Positions 46,670 to 59,440 of a stretch of DNA of 64,000 nt are shown piece by piece; positions within the stretch are counted from its first letter, which is position 1, and each line of letters starts with the position of its first letter. The translations under genes and the position numbers were made by a program. The notes under the pieces are model-generated. The model saw nothing but the letters and a program-made list of their open reading frames with translations, had not been told where the DNA came from and ran no database searches. The stretch is from positions 9,282,455 through 9,346,454 of the forward strand of contig JADWOT020000010.1 of the NCBI GenBank assembly GCA_036345935.2. The letters are read 5' to 3'. The DNA is from Taenia hydatigena. Taxonomy: Eukaryota > Platyhelminthes > Cestoda > Cyclophyllidea > Taeniidae.

Positions 46670-46940
46670 ATACTAGGGATTGGACTTTTACCGGATAAGT
46701 TAAATCGTCGGAGTGTGATAAAACTCAGCATCTTGTAAGATGTCAGCGCTATTTATGCGTGTGCTAAGCAGGCTAGCAATGAGTACCGCTTAAGTGGCTA
46801 AGAAATCAAGTGGCAATCACCGTGAGGAATGCGGTTATTTGGCTACAGTGCATGCGAGGGCTCAACAAACGGTAAACTTAATTCGCTGATCGCCAATCCA
46901 AATGCCCATGCATTCGCACTGAACGTATAACCTGGCTTGC
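46670..46940 (-). repeat. Block U, solo reverse copy
   Basis: Matches 61,670-61,440 and 16,450-16,190 (shared cgatcgccaatccaaatgc-like stretch). No gene is seen between 45,903 and 47,130. Confidence 0.55.
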
Positions 46941-47166
46941 TTTTTTTAAAAAAGCTCATTTCGATTAGCTACTGCAAGTCGCAATAAATTGAATTGTGCG
47001 CCTTATGACTTGCCATGAATTTCGCCACTCCTGACAACTTGCAACTCATTCTTCACGACTTAATCGAGTTCGTGTCTGCCCAACAATTCCTCGAACCACA
47101 TCCGCTTCAAAGGAATCTGTAGTCCACACTGCTTCATGCCTATGACGAATCACACAACTTCTTCTT

Positions 47167-47268
47167 CACCACCACCACCACCACCACCACCACCACCACC
47201 ACCACCACCACCACCACCACCACCACCACCACCACCACCACCACCACCACCACCACCACCACCACCAC
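47167..47268 (+). repeat. (CAC)34 microsatellite
   Basis: An uninterrupted 102-bp run of CAC. The surrounding 116-codon ORF (47,136-47,486) would encode a polyproline run. The repeat keeps three frames open on each strand, so the ORF is not evidence of a gene. Confidence 0.97.
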
Positions 47269-47489
47269 ATTTGTGCCCACTGAAAGCCTTACACCTAAGA
47301 GGCACAACATATGCATTGCATCAACCCGTTGTCTTTCTGAGCGCAATCCTCGATGCTCTCCTCATGATGGGCTTCGTTGGTATCATCGACGGTGGGCTTC
47401 ATCCTTCTCTCATTGACAAATTGACAATATTCCCTCCCACTCACCCACACAGCCTTGTTCTCCAACATCACAAGATGTACTTATAAAGA

Positions 47490-49060
47490 GCACTAAGCGT
47501 GGGTGAATGCAGTCTTTGATAAAGTGGAGGAAGGCATTGAGCTGATGCAACCCAACGCAGCAAACCATGAGGCAGACTCCTTTGTCGTACAAAGTGGAGG
47601 ATGGCATCACCTCTCAATGCATTTTTTAACGGTGGTGGGTCTTGAGCTTCTTGAAAGACACAACGCAACTTTGGCCATTTTTCCGGTTCCCTTTGATTTG
47701 CTTTAGAATGCAGGAAGGATTGAGACAGTGAAATGCCAGCTTGTTGATGGATGGCGGTGGAAGTGAAGGCGTGCGCACCTTGCAGCTCTTATAGTTCTCA
47801 CATTAAGATCGTTCAATGAGGCCTCCACGCATTGTTGGCTCAAGTGAGTCAGTGTCGAGGATGAGTGTGTGTGTGCGTGACAATGGCCACTTCTTTCTGA
47901 CGTCGCGTAAATTGGACTGGGCAGTGGTGATGGTGCTAGGATTGTTGGATTTTCTCAATTGCGCCCAAGTGGTTATTCCCACAATTCACTCATTCTCGAT
48001 GCAACCACCATCTCACCCTCAACCTCCGAGTTTGCATTACCCACGACTGCTTTGTGTTTAGTTCATGTGGCATTTCCATCAATGTGTTGCCAGATCGGCT
48101 GGGTTCGCCTGTCACCTTCATTTTGACTGACATTCATGCTTCAGCCACTTGTAAGCCGAGTTAATGGCACGACAATGGTAGCAATTCCTTGTGAAGTAAG
48201 CTCCTCTTCAGTCAGGCAACAGCGATTTCTTCGCCGATATTTGCTGTCCACTGACACATGTAGGAAACCATTCTAATTGTCTCTTTCACATCCAGATGAG
48301 CATTCCAATCACTGACTTCGATTTGGTGGGGGAATTGTGTAGGCCACCCTAACGCATGAATGTGCAATCACAAAGGAGGTGGAAGCAAGTAAAACTTGAT
48401 TAGCATAAAACAATCGCTTTTTTGACTGACAGTAACCGCCATGAAGAAAATTAGTAACGTGCTCTTCTAGGATCACACCACTTCAAGGAACGAAAAGTGG
48501 GAGCATAAATGGCCGAAATTTGTGGGGAGTCGATCGGTTAGGCATGACTACGATTCAGGTTTGTTTGAAGTGTTCTGTGCGGTGACGAATGGCAGCAACG
48601 CCGAAAATTAGTCCATCTTTATTTGTTGAAAACCGTTCCCCATTCAGGTGACAGTAACCTCCAAATGAGCACCATGTGGAAGGGTCAGAGTCTTAGTGTT
48701 TTAACATCCCAAAGCATAAGTAGCCAGATGTTAGACTGCTCTGTCTCAGTAAAAGCTTGCCTGTAGCACATAGTGATAACTACAAGCGAGTAGATATTTG
48801 ATGATGAAGATCGCATCCTCATGGCATTTTAAAAGTGAAGCAAGTCTTCTCAGCGCTATGCGCTTTCCTGTCCGTCATGACAACTTAGTGCCTGCTTTGA
48901 ATTTGATAGACACACACCATCGATTTCCAGCTCCTCTTTGGAAATTCCTATCGTCGGCACTTGCACAATGAGGTACCATCATTGTCGTCGACGTTCCATT
49001 GGAATGACGGCTTCATATTTTAAATTGCGAAAGGGCGAGTGCTACCTGAACACATTCTTA
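47490..49060. other. Gene-poor stretch
   Basis: Only short unrelated ORFs (47,503, 47,816). I found no match to the window's repeat blocks. Confidence 0.3.
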
Positions 49061-49870
49061 CTCATCCATTAGCTTTTGCAAGTCCAATGTGAGAACTACT
49101 ATGCAAATAACTAAGAACTGTGCCACTTACGTCTTCGTGCTCTACCATGTGTCAGCATATGATGCAACGAATTGGTAACACTGCTGGTTGTGGTCCGGAC
49201 AGATGATAAACGAAAACCGCGACTGCGTAACAACGGTAGATCAGGGAAGTGGCTCAAGATGAGGATGTCGGATAGGTGCAGTGCCTACTTCATCGCTTCT
49301 AGTCTGACGGCATGTAGAATCGGAAACACGAGGTTTGTTTCTATCTTGGAAAACGTTCCACATGCAAGTGCAGGGATATTTTATTCATCGATAAGGCAAT
49401 GGCAATTGCTAGTGCTGCGATGCGTCAAAATGAACGCGAAGAGAAAAGTGGTGGAGTTAGTAACAAGGAGCACACGTTGAGGTGTGTCGATTGTGGGTCG
49501 GAGGATGTTGCAAAACTGCACTTCCTTGAATTGACGCTTGCAACATTTCATACTGCGTGCACAGATCCACACCCACTGCAAAGCTCATGAAGCACCGTGG
49601 ATGCATGCTGGAGTGTGCTGATCACTCAGATCTGGCGTAGCACTTAGTGGTGAAGTGATATGAGGCAAAATTTGAAGGAAAAGTCGAGCTTGCCGAAGTA
49701 GGGAAAGCGGCAAGCTAAACCACTCAAGCTCACGCGTGCAACTAATGGCTAGGCTTTTGCACTGCTTAGATGTAGTCTAACTCCATTGCGGGAGAGCAGA
49801 CTGTCCTACCTCCTAGGCATACCTCAACGCCTAACCACACATCCGCATCTCAGCGAGCACTGACATTAAT
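49060..49870 (+). repeat. Block P, copy 3
   Basis: An inverted relative of P1 and P2 at 36,900-38,470. The former frame MAIASAAMRQNE, then SNKEHTLRCVDCGSED, is open to a TGA at 49,588. The upstream part is in another frame. Confidence 0.5.
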
Positions 49871-50245
49871 CCCTTCACGCACATACACTGCATCGAATGA
49901 AAGCTACATACGATAGTACTGCAAGCTCGTGCGATGCCTGTCTAGCCATCCATTGACGTCGATTCGATGAAGCAACCGGGCTGTTTTACGATGGATAGGC
50001 ATTTGCCACCTCTTTGCACGCCAGTTAACTACAGGTTCCGATGGGAGATTGCAGTCTATTAGTAACTAACAAGGAGTGTGGCTGCTTTGTTACACACAAT
50101 ACTCAAGATTGTGTCTGTACAGCATGGTAGAAGTGAACTAGCTTTCATGGGCGAAATAAGTGAAGGTGGTTAATATAGTGAAACACGCTTTGCCTTCAAA
50201 TCAGTTTCTCAACTGAATTTCCGCCCATGAAATGTGCTTTTGCAG

Positions 50246-51046
50246 CGGCTCTGTTTTCGATTAACAATAGATTAAAGACTTTGTCAGAACCTTCGCCTCG
50301 AACCCGTACTGAAGATTGTGTTCTACTAAATAGTGCGAATGAGCTTAAGAGTTGGAGCACATGCAACTTCTTTACTAGGTCTCCAAAACCCTTCATGATT
50401 AAAGCAACTGGTGAGTATCGGTGGATTTCTTGATAACAGTCTTCCTCAACCTCATCATTATCTTTAACTCTAGCAAAGCAAGTACATGCATTGCAATTGG
50501 TTTCATCCTATCCTACCAACCACCGCTCTATGTACGCAAGTATTCTCAATTTGGATTCACCTCTTTCTCCCGTACATACTGTCATTTGGGACAAATACAG
50601 TAATAGATAATAATTAGAAACATTGCTATTGCCGAAGCCTACAATGACCTTTCAGTTTAGGCATAGCTCTATTAGATTTTCATTACGTCTTAATCAGTGC
50701 CTTACTGCCCTCACCTATCAGCTTATTTTGCTGTAGGTTTACTAGTTCTCGCAGTTCAGGAAAGCATGAGTTTGATTGATCCGCCTCATTGTTGTAGAAA
50801 CTATCAGGAATGACGCAAGGCCCGAGGCGAGGACACACATTACAATCAAACTGACATCATACACGTCCCAAAGGATGGTCTTGCACAACGCTACTATAGA
50901 GACGAAATTGGCGACCTACATGAGAAGAAGAGTTGTGGCATCGAAACTGCCACCTGCAAGTGCCAAAACGTTAGCACCTGCAACACTGCACTCCGCATCG
51001 AGTAGTGATGATAATCCCATTCACAATGTTGTGCTAACCCCATAAA
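50246..51046 (+). CDS. Possible C-type-lectin-like gene, 3' exons
   Basis: Exon 50,246-50,410 (acceptor gtgcttttgcag, donor gtgagt) is phase 1 at both ends, typical of extracellular domain exons. It reads TRTEDCVLLNSANELKSWST, then CNFFTRSPKPFMIKATG. The spacing of EDCV, W, C and PFM resembles the second half of a C-type lectin fold (EDCV, W, C, PFIC), with the last Cys missing. Two downstream options keep phase: a terminal exon 50,474-50,610, or a longer one 50,798-51,046 (ETIRNDARPEARTHITIKLT, then a basic tail). The first half of the domain was not found upstream. Confidence 0.4.
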
Positions 51047-52560
51047 TTGCGCCCAATATTCTCAGCAATACAGTGGAAGTGGGCGGATATTACTTGGCCA
51101 ATAAAGCGGAACAACTCTCTCTGATTCAGTTATCACCTCATCCATGCCAATATTTCTGTTTCGGAGATGGGAAGCATACAAACGTAACATGAGCCTGATT
51201 AATTGAGCTTTAAAACACTGTCCTTAAAACAGAGTGATTGCGGCACCATCTGAGGTCGCAACCCTCCTCCTCACCTCTCTTGCCCCTCGCTCCCTTTGAC
51301 CCCAACTTACGGCGCTTGCAAATAAGCACAATCGACGTGAATTGACCTCAAATTTAGCAACGAAAGGATGATCGTGAGAACAGGATGTGATGCCAGCGTC
51401 CAAATACTATTAATTTAAAATCAAATGTGAAAATTTGGACATTGTATGCAGGAGTGTGGAGGAAGAAGTGATGGCCTTAGCCGGGAAGGCTCATTGGTCC
51501 ACTGATGGCAACACTGCGGCAAAGGCGTCAATTTCAGATGGAGAGGAGGATGCAGCGCTTACTCTAGCGCTCTAATCCTCGACTATTTCATTTTGCCACA
51601 GTTACCTGCAAATCAGGCCAATAAACACAAAGAGTAGTTTTTGGGTGGAGGGCTGTGGTCGATGTGATTTTATGCAACATTTTCGTCGCGTACACCTAAC
51701 GCCTTCAGTATCGCATCGGGGTATCCGATGTGGCGATCTCATCGTTCCAAATGCACACTGTTGATTAAGAATCGGAATGGGTATTTGTAATCAATGAGGT
51801 TCTTTTGTGTCAGGCGGAGCTCAAATTAGCATAACTTTGTGTAGCCTTTCGCATTCATATCCTGTTTTAGGGTAGAGACCCCTTCTTCTGTAGTGGCTCT
51901 TATCACTTCGTTGACTTTAAATGCCACCAATGAAAGGTACGTTGGGAGATGACAGTCCCATTTATTCATCTGATTCACAGCTTCTGCTCATATTGCTGTG
52001 CGTCAGCAAAAGCTGTCCATGCCTGAATGTGGGGTGACTTGTCCTTCTGCTGCAATAATGTGCCTCATCTAAAGATCTAAACGACCTGAATGGAGAAGTA
52101 GAACAGTGTAAATGATAAGCATTGAAATGTCCAAGAAGACTTTGCGAGCACCAGCACCTGGTCTCGTCTACGTATGTACTCGTAGCTTAAAGCATGATGG
52201 GAAGGAAGCATTTAACCATTTTTCGCAAATGGCGATGCAATGGGAATAATTTGTATGGATTGCGTGCCCCACGCTGTCCACATCGTACAGCGTGCATTTG
52301 GGAGGGATTTGCACTGATCGCAGAGCCAACGTTCTACCGGTGGATTTGCTGATAAATTGCTCACTGGTGAAGTAGTGCTTTACAGGATCAAGAGAGAAAC
52401 TGACATTGTATGTGGAGGCAAATAATGCGATGACGTGATAGGCGGTGCACCGAGTAAGAGACTGGAGCACTCCTATTATGAAGTAGCCAAATCCTAGACC
52501 GACTTGCTCCCACCTTCACCAGTCTCGGTAGAAACTGTGGACTCCATCACACGTCACCTA
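51047..52560. other. No supported gene
   Basis: A 100-codon reverse ORF at 52,168-52,470 has protein-like composition but no splice signals or domain I recognise. No repeat partner was found. Confidence 0.25.
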
Positions 52561-52900
52561 CAGTAAGTGGTTCTGTATGCGCTGCCACTGTCTGGTGGCC
52601 AAAGCGATTAGGACTAGCATTTAGAGCTAAAATAGCTAAATTAAGGGCAGGAGGTGGTCGGTATTCGGCATCAAGAGGTAAGCACAGCTTCTTCAGAAGA
52701 AAACCCAAAAATATTTTGTCAACAAATTGTATTTTGCCTACATTGTCGGCTAGACCATAAACTAATGTGTGACAATACTGTAGCAGCATGTAGAGCTTCT
52801 CGCCCAAAAACGATCCATGCATTTTTCGACACTGCTGCTCTTACTTAGGGTTCTCGATAAGAGAGCAAGAGAGAGAAAGAGACAGCGTTGGTGATTAAAT
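52560..52900 (+). repeat. Solo block Y with purine-rich tail
   Basis: 52,560-52,620 has the gccactgtctggtggccaaa landmark of block X. 52,745-52,860 matches block Y. A GA-rich low-complexity run follows at 52,857-52,890. Confidence 0.5.
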
Positions 52901-53088
52901 GAGAGAGACTAGGTAGATGTGGAGAGCTTTGGTTGCGGTTGCACCAATGAGCTAATACCACAGAAGATCAAATGTAAGCGCATGATTTGAGCTGAAGGGA
53001 AATGAAACCTAATCGACTTTGCGCATTAAAAAAGTTGATATTTTCTTTCCTTTTGTGAATTTCATTACAGGGTGCTGAGATCGAGTAA

Positions 53089-53596
53089 GTGAAAGTAATC
53101 GGAAGCCTACTGGGTGGAAAAGCGCTGGTATCTTGGTGTAGAATGCCACGACTTAATCGCAAAAGTGCATCCTCACTTTCCTTTTATTTTCACCTCATCT
53201 GGAAGGAGACAACGTCTTCACTCACTGCAGTGGAATCTCAGCCCTTTATTAGGATTGCAAAAAAGAAGAACCTTACGGGAAACGTACAAAGCGTGGCAGA
53301 GATCCACACCTGGAAGGAATTCAATGACAAACGCACCTTCAGGCCCTACGCACAATTCGGTAGACAGAGACTTGTGCGCTCTTGCCTCAGCGCCCCCTGT
53401 GGACGGTATCAATGCCTGTGAGGCACATCTCGGCATGCATCAAACGGAGTCTAAGCCACCATATTCCCAGCTCTTATGGGATGTCTCAACACACCGATTA
53501 ATTCACACCTTAAGAATGGAACAGCTACATCAGCATCTACAATTGTTTGCTAAGAAATTTATCCTCTTCTTTTGCAAGAAAGGGTGGCAATTTTAA
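53089..53596 (+). other. Unassigned overlapping ORFs (110 and 160 codons)
   Basis: Two + frames are open together, and the longer ends QLHQHLQLFAKKFIL before a TAA. Overlapping frames plus a Ser/Arg/Pro-rich look suggest non-coding sequence of biased composition. An exon cannot be excluded, because an acceptor-like ttcattacag lies at 53,062-53,071. Confidence 0.2.
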
Positions 53597-53599
53597 TGA

Positions 53600-55320
53600 G
53601 GAGGAAGTCAGATCCTACACCTCACAATCACTGCTGCCCTTATTGTCTCCAGTCTTTTGGACCTTCAGCATGCCCATGCAACTTGATTGCCCTTAAGCTG
53701 CACAGAACACCAAGCAAAGTATGAATGCACTTTGCTAGAATGAAATTGAAAATGAATTATTCTATTGCACCATATCAAGTGCACCAGGTCAAATGTGATG
53801 TTGTGCGCAGGAAAGCTCGGAGTGGATGCAAGTGTTGGAGGATGATCAAGAGGTCAGATTCACCTTCAGTTCAGCCTTAATTCTGTCAAAGTACCACTGC
53901 TCGAGGTTTGTGTAGGCCTCTAGCTCATAGTCGACTTAAAATTTAGACGCAAAGAGGTATAACGCCGCTTTCAGCATTTGTGTTCATTTCCGAGGAGACA
54001 CACGTGGTCGGCATACTTGGTGACGCGTCGATCCCATAATTATCTCGGATTTGTAATTTACCATGAAAGTTAAAAGTCACTTCACCATCGGCACCGGGAG
54101 CCCTCTGACATGCTCTGAGTTGGTTTAATTTAACTGCGCGGAGGACATTTAGGCCGCAGGAGGCAAACCCGTTCCCTAGTCATGCAGCCCCAAAGAGGGC
54201 ATTGAATACAGAGGCTATTTAGCTTTAGAGACAACTTTCATTCAAAAATCTTTTATAAAACTTGTTTCAAAGCCTTCATTTATGCAACTTTTCTTAAAAA
54301 GGATGGAAAACCAATCCCATGACACCAAGAGGCGACACGTAACTGAGCGGCAGGACAAGTAATTTGGCTAAATGGAATCGAATGGCTTGCTCACTTGGGA
54401 AACTATTAAATGGAAAAGACATTAAGTGGCACTTATTTGAGAGCAAATCTTAAGGTCGTCCGACACTACTTAAATGAGTCCACGATTAAAAGACGTGCTT
54501 TCCAACACGCGAAGGCGAGAGACAAAGGTACATTAGTAGTTGGCACTTAAAGCTGACATGAAATGCTCAAACCAAACAAGAGAAGTCTTAGTCTTTTTTG
54601 ATGCAGAAAATCATCAAATGCAGGAATTCTAAACTTGGTAGGCTAGTGAGGTAAAGCTGACTTGCGACATGGATTTTAGGTCATTAGAAATACAAGCAGA
54701 ACAGTGGAAAGTTTCAGCCAGAGATCTTCCCAATTAGGCAACTTTTATTTCAAACAGACAGACTAAAGTACTACTGCATGACTGAGGTGAGTTGGGAGCA
54801 AGATCACCCAATCCACCCTCTTACCACTTTGCGAGGCGTCGGTTATAGCCTGACGATGACCTGTGACATTATTTGTAAAGTAGAAGCATCGCCTCTCTCC
54901 TTTTTCTCTTTCCTATACTAAATCCCTATTAAGTGACTCACGGAGAGTCCATCCAAAGAGTACCAACATTGGATCCTTCAACGGAAAACACGTTTGCAAG
55001 TGTGAATTCTCATAATTTGCAGTTACGTCGTCCCCCACAACTGACTTACCTGTGTAGGCGTTAGCAAGCAGTCCAAAAGAGGCGGTAAGTGAAATGTGTC
55101 TGCCACGCCAATACTGCCTTCCTCAAGTACGAAATGTAGAGTGTTAATTTGTTCTGTGCAATCGAGTGGTGACTCCACCGCCTGTTCTCCCTAGTTAGAA
55201 AATTGGATGGGTCTGCCAAAACCTCCCTTCAGAAGTCTACACTCCTGGAACTTGAAACAAAGGGAGGGAGAGCGTGCAAAAATGCGAATCTCAATCTTAT
55301 TTCCATGGTCCAAGTAAACA
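53600..55320. other. Gene-poor stretch, may contain intron of GT14 copy 2
   Basis: Read on the - strand, this follows the donor at 55,364, so an intron and later glycosyltransferase exons would be expected here. I found none of the family's downstream motifs, so the copy is probably truncated. Confidence 0.3.
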
Positions 55321-55364
55321 AACTAAACGTTGAGAAAGGCAAGGTAAACATCACACAAACTCAC

Positions 55365-56060
55365 ATCTAAGGGCAGATTCTTATTGTTCTCTTTTGGATT
55401 GGGATTGCTAGCTGCAAAGGTCTCCACCAGATTGGATCCCCTGAGGGCTTGCAGGATAGCCACGATCTCCAATTTCGTTTGCAAGGGAAACTGGTCATCA
55501 TTAATGTTCATTATGTAATTCCGCTTTGCACTGCGATTTAGAGCTTGCTCAGCGCAGACTAAATGAGCTTGTAAGGCACCAGCACCTACGGGTGTCACTG
55601 CGATGCTGGAGTCCTTCGGATCTAACTCAATATTTCTATTCTTACAAGTGACTAGACCCTACATTGCTGCTTGGAGTAGTGGACCAGCATTACGGTCCAA
55701 ATGGATGCAGTAGTAGTTGTTTACTCTGTGAATCATTCGCAGGATTCGAGCCACCGGTCGTACGTCATCCTTTATTGCTATGGTGACTGCAATATCCATG
55801 TCACCATCACGATCTCGCTTGATGGGAAAACGATCAAGATAGAGTCGACAATTCTTGTGTTCAGGTGATTGAATGGACGAGAAGAAGGCGAAAGCCACGT
55901 CTCTCTGATAATCGCCAATATCAACGCTGCTCAAAGCAATCGTTGGGAGGACATATCCACTTAAGGTTACTTGGAACAAGCAGTGGCACAGATAAGCCAA
56001 CGATCCCACTATCAACGCTATCTCGAGGACATGGAGCAGCATAAGAAATAAAATGGCCAT
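55365..56060 (-). pseudogene. GT14 core-2 GlcNAc-transferase-like exon 1, copy 2 (single nonsense)
   Basis: A 232-codon exon from ATG at 56,060 to a donor (gtgagt) after NKNLPLD. It shows a signal-anchor helix (IALIVGSLAYLCHC), DIAVTIAIKDDVRPVARILR, VNNYYCIHLDRN, AHLVCAEQALN, and NINDDQFPLQTKLEIVAILQ, which corresponds to the family's FPLKTNLEIV motif. One in-frame TAG (55,659-55,661) stands where copy 1 has AAG. No other lesion was seen. Retention of the splice donor means the copy arose by DNA duplication, not from mRNA. Downstream exons were not located. Confidence 0.8.
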
Positions 56061-56089
56061 ATCTCCCTTTTGACAGTCAAAAATTTGTA

Positions 56090-56610
56090 AAATGAGCCAA
56101 ACAGTGATGAGGCAGGAGGGCGTGAAATCACCTCTCTTTATATTAAACCGAAATAGACGCAGAAGAGGCTGGATTTAAAAGGTCCTGTATGAGGTAGGGT
56201 AATGCATTACTAAAAAACTAAAAATTCTCTACTCGAGGTTACGATTCACTATGCTTGCCAACCAATCCATGGAAAAGTGTAGCAAGTGAGGGATTACTAG
56301 AACAGGTAAGTCTGCAAGGACGTTAAATCTTAGCGCATACAGTCAGGACTTATTGCGGACCACGGCCACGTGTCAGTAGTCAGGAGGCGAGGCGGCAAGT
56401 CCAACAGTCCTAATTTGATAGCAGCGCTCGGTGCGATTTCGCTAATGCCTAGCATCCTTTTCCACTCCCAACGCATTAAGAAGGAAGTCAGAAAGCTTTC
56501 TGATAAGAAATCATTTAACATGGTGAAACTACACAAATGGGTAAGAAGGCGAACTGATTCGTATCGATGTTGTTGTTTTCGTGTTGGTAAGGTAGATTCT
56601 TGTCGACTTA
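56090..56610 (-). repeat. Shared 5' flank of the GT14 copies
   Basis: Inverted match to 25,790-26,330, and repeated at about 57,370-56,900. It includes ccacggccacgtgtcagtag and the run cattaagaaggaagtcagaa. The palindromic core cacgtg within the first is an E-box-like site. Confidence 0.6.
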
Positions 56611-56619
56611 CCAAGTCGC

Positions 56620-56881
56620 CTCCTCCTCACGATCTCGCTTGATGGGGAATACGATCTCGAGAGAAGTGACAATTCTTGTGATCAGGTGAGTGAATGGACG
56701 AGAAGAAGGCGAGAGCCACGTCTCTCTAGGTATTCGCCAATATCGACGCTGCTTAAAGTAATCGTTGGAGAGACATATCCACCGAAGGTTACTTGGAAAA
56801 AGCAGTGACACAGATAAGCCAACGTTCCCACTATCAATGCCGCCTTGAGGACACGGAGCAGCATGCGAAGTAAATGGTCAT
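56620..56881 (-). pseudogene. GT14 exon 1, copy 3 (5' third only)
   Basis: The - strand reading contains MLLRVLKAALIVGTLAYLCH and TITLSSVDIGEYLERRGS, so the signal anchor is recognisable. A one-base loss near the ATG and another shift after GEY break the frame. It ends at about 56,620 against the 5' flank of copy 2, forming a tandem flank-exon-flank-exon order. Confidence 0.75.
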
Positions 56882-56889
56882 CTTTCCCC

Positions 56890-58360
56890 TTTGACTATCG
56901 GAAATCTGTAAAATGAGCCAAACAGTGATGAGACATGAGGGCGTGAAATCACTTCTGTTCATGTTAAATCAAACCGGACGCAGGGGGAGGTGAATGCAAA
57001 GGTCCCGTATGCGGTAGAGGTAATGCATTATCAAAAAATCAAAAAATCACTGCTCGAGGTTACTAGAATAGGCAAGTCAGCAAGGTCGTCAAATCGTACC
57101 GCATGCAGTCAGGACTTTTGCGGACCACGGCCACGTGTCAGTAGTCAGAAGGCGAGTGGGCAAGTCCAACAATCCTAATGCGATCGCAGTGCTCGGTACG
57201 ATTTCACTAATGCCTAGCATCCTTATCCACTCCTAATGCATTAGGGACAAATGTCATAAACTTTTCGATAAGAAATTATTTAACATGGTGAAACTACACA
57301 AATAGGTGAGAAGTCGAACTGATTTGTATCACTGTTATTGTTTTCGTGTAGATAAGGTAGACTTTTGCCGACTTACCCAGCTGCCTACTCAAAGGCAAAT
57401 AAAACGGTCCTTATCATTGACCCTCTTTGGAAGAGCCACTGCTCTGTGAGATGCTCTCTGCTTATGAAGCAATTAATAGACACACGTGGCTTCGCTGACG
57501 ACGCACAGCCTTCGCGATGCCATTGGCAGCAGCAAAGGGCCTTCAAATGGCTGACATTCCACGAGCCACTGGGTTACAACGGAGGCAAGATCCAAATTTC
57601 TGCCTTTGAATTAACTTTAGCTGTTGATGCTGACACGCAAAAGTCGTCTTCATGAGCACTCTCAAGTAGGAACATGAAGTTGGCCACCCTAATACCTAGT
57701 TGTTATAGTAGCGAAGAAAATAAGACGGAGGAAAAAGAACATTTTACTTAAAAATATGAGGAAATGTTCTTATAAGGCAAAAGTGTGAGAGGACAAGGAG
57801 AGAAGACAGTAACCAGAATAAATAGCCGTCCCTGATTCTACAAACGCCTCGATGGAAGACTTTGAGCAGAGGTGTAGGGGCATTTAACGCACCTGGATGA
57901 CAAATATTATGGACTAGCCTTAACTAAGGCACTGCGAGTGCCTCTGCCGGGCGTATGTGCATGGGTAAATAACTAATCCTCCAACAATTGCATGCGCGCC
58001 TTTAAAGGTGAAGCAGGCGCTGCAATACGTCGAGCGTGGGATACAGACGAAAAAGAAGGAGCGCATCCACAGATTGAATTCACTCCCTCAAAAAGCTTTA
58101 CAACTCCGCAACTCAAAGGTTTGTCTGGGCTAGCAGTGAGACACATCGGGCAGGAAGGCAGCAAACGTAATTAAATGGTCTTGAAAATAATAAGCACGTA
58201 TTACAGTTCTGACGTAGTCTACAAGCAGGTGCAAAGACACATGCACTAATTTACATTCATGGGCACCAAACACGGCCAGTCTTCTGAGGATGAGGGGATA
58301 CATCAGGCGTGTAGGGTGGACAGCAAGTGAATTGCTTTGCGGTACACAACGTTGAAGCAA
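56890..58360 (-). repeat. Right arm of the GT14 inverted duplication
   Basis: 57,660-56,890 matches 25,550-26,330 in reverse, and 58,350-57,990 matches 24,960-25,240 in reverse. No gene is supported. ORFs differ between the arms. Confidence 0.6.
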
Positions 58361-59440
58361 AACGTCATTTTCAATCTCTGACTGTCCAGGCCATCCAGTC
58401 AGTTCAGATAGTCAGTTGTCAGTTAATCAATGAATTTTGAAGCATACGAAAAGTCAACACTAAGGTGCTTAAAACAAGCAGAGAAGGATGAGTTGACAGT
58501 TCTTTAATGCCATTGTCATGCACCGATGCACTGCATAGGCTGCAAGACTTCTAATTCATCCAAGTATAAGCAATTTGAGTTGTACCACATCCCCTTCACC
58601 TCCAAATGATCCTCTTTAGCATAGATACCTACTCATTTTGATCATCAAAGCAGTTAGTCTACTCAGCGCGAAACGTGGATCACTGGGTGATTCAACATAA
58701 GAACCAACTGTAATTCACTTGAAAGGGATCCTACGAGGGAGGGATAATGAACCACGAAGACAGGAAGATATCCGATTGCCTGTTTTTTAAGATGAGTTAA
58801 TTTAAGTTTACTAGGGGTTCTTAACGGGCTCACTAAGAGTTTGCCAAACACGGAAGTAGAATTTGTGCCCATGAAATTATTCGGGTCAACTACTGGTTTA
58901 AGGAATGAAGGAGGTTGAAAGTAAGTGAGGGAGAGGAGTGAGGATGATAAATAATTCCAATTGTATTGACGATCACACCTGCTGGCCCTATGTTCACCAC
59001 CTCCTTCTTCTCCAACTCTACAAATGTATTCAACAGGCATGGAAGCCCAACTTGAATGCTTTGACGGACTTTGGTGCAATTGGATTTGAAACGCGTATCA
59101 ATAATCTCCATGTTGACCTAATGTACTACTGTGCAGGATTCAGAGCACGGTGGCCATTTGATGTGGGTGTACCGGTGGCACTGTCCCTGCCGATCCTATT
59201 TTATATCGTCACCTCGCAGGACGGCTTAGTGCGCCCGCATAATCGGAGTTAATTGGAAGCAGTGTTGCCTGCAGGACAGTAACTTGATGGCCGTATGATA
59301 GAAGGATTGCGTACATGATCTGCTGACACAGTGCAATGAAAACGGGCACAAGTAGAGGCAAATTTCTATTAATTTTACCTACAATCATCGCCAGTAGTGT
59401 GTGGTATGGCATGATATGAGACGATCATGTGCAGCCAAGG
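58361..59440 (-). other. Unique stretch with several reverse ORFs of unknown status
   Basis: Reverse ORFs at 58,663-59,079 (138 codons), 58,890-59,111 and 59,209-59,412 are protein-like; the last has hydrophobic runs (LLVPVFIALC, MYAILLSYG). A fragmented membrane-protein gene is possible, but no exon chain could be built and no family is recognised. Confidence 0.25.

Noticed and set aside
47136..47486. 116-codon polyproline ORF
   Set aside because: The open frame is produced by the (CAC)n microsatellite, which has no stop in any frame. Flanking codons show no domain or splice signals.
53089..53596. C-terminal exon of the GT14 enzyme, from LQLFAKKFIL
   Set aside because: The likeness to the family's LFANKFD motif covers only a few residues. 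The surrounding cysteines are absent, and the strand is opposite to the nearest GT14 copy.
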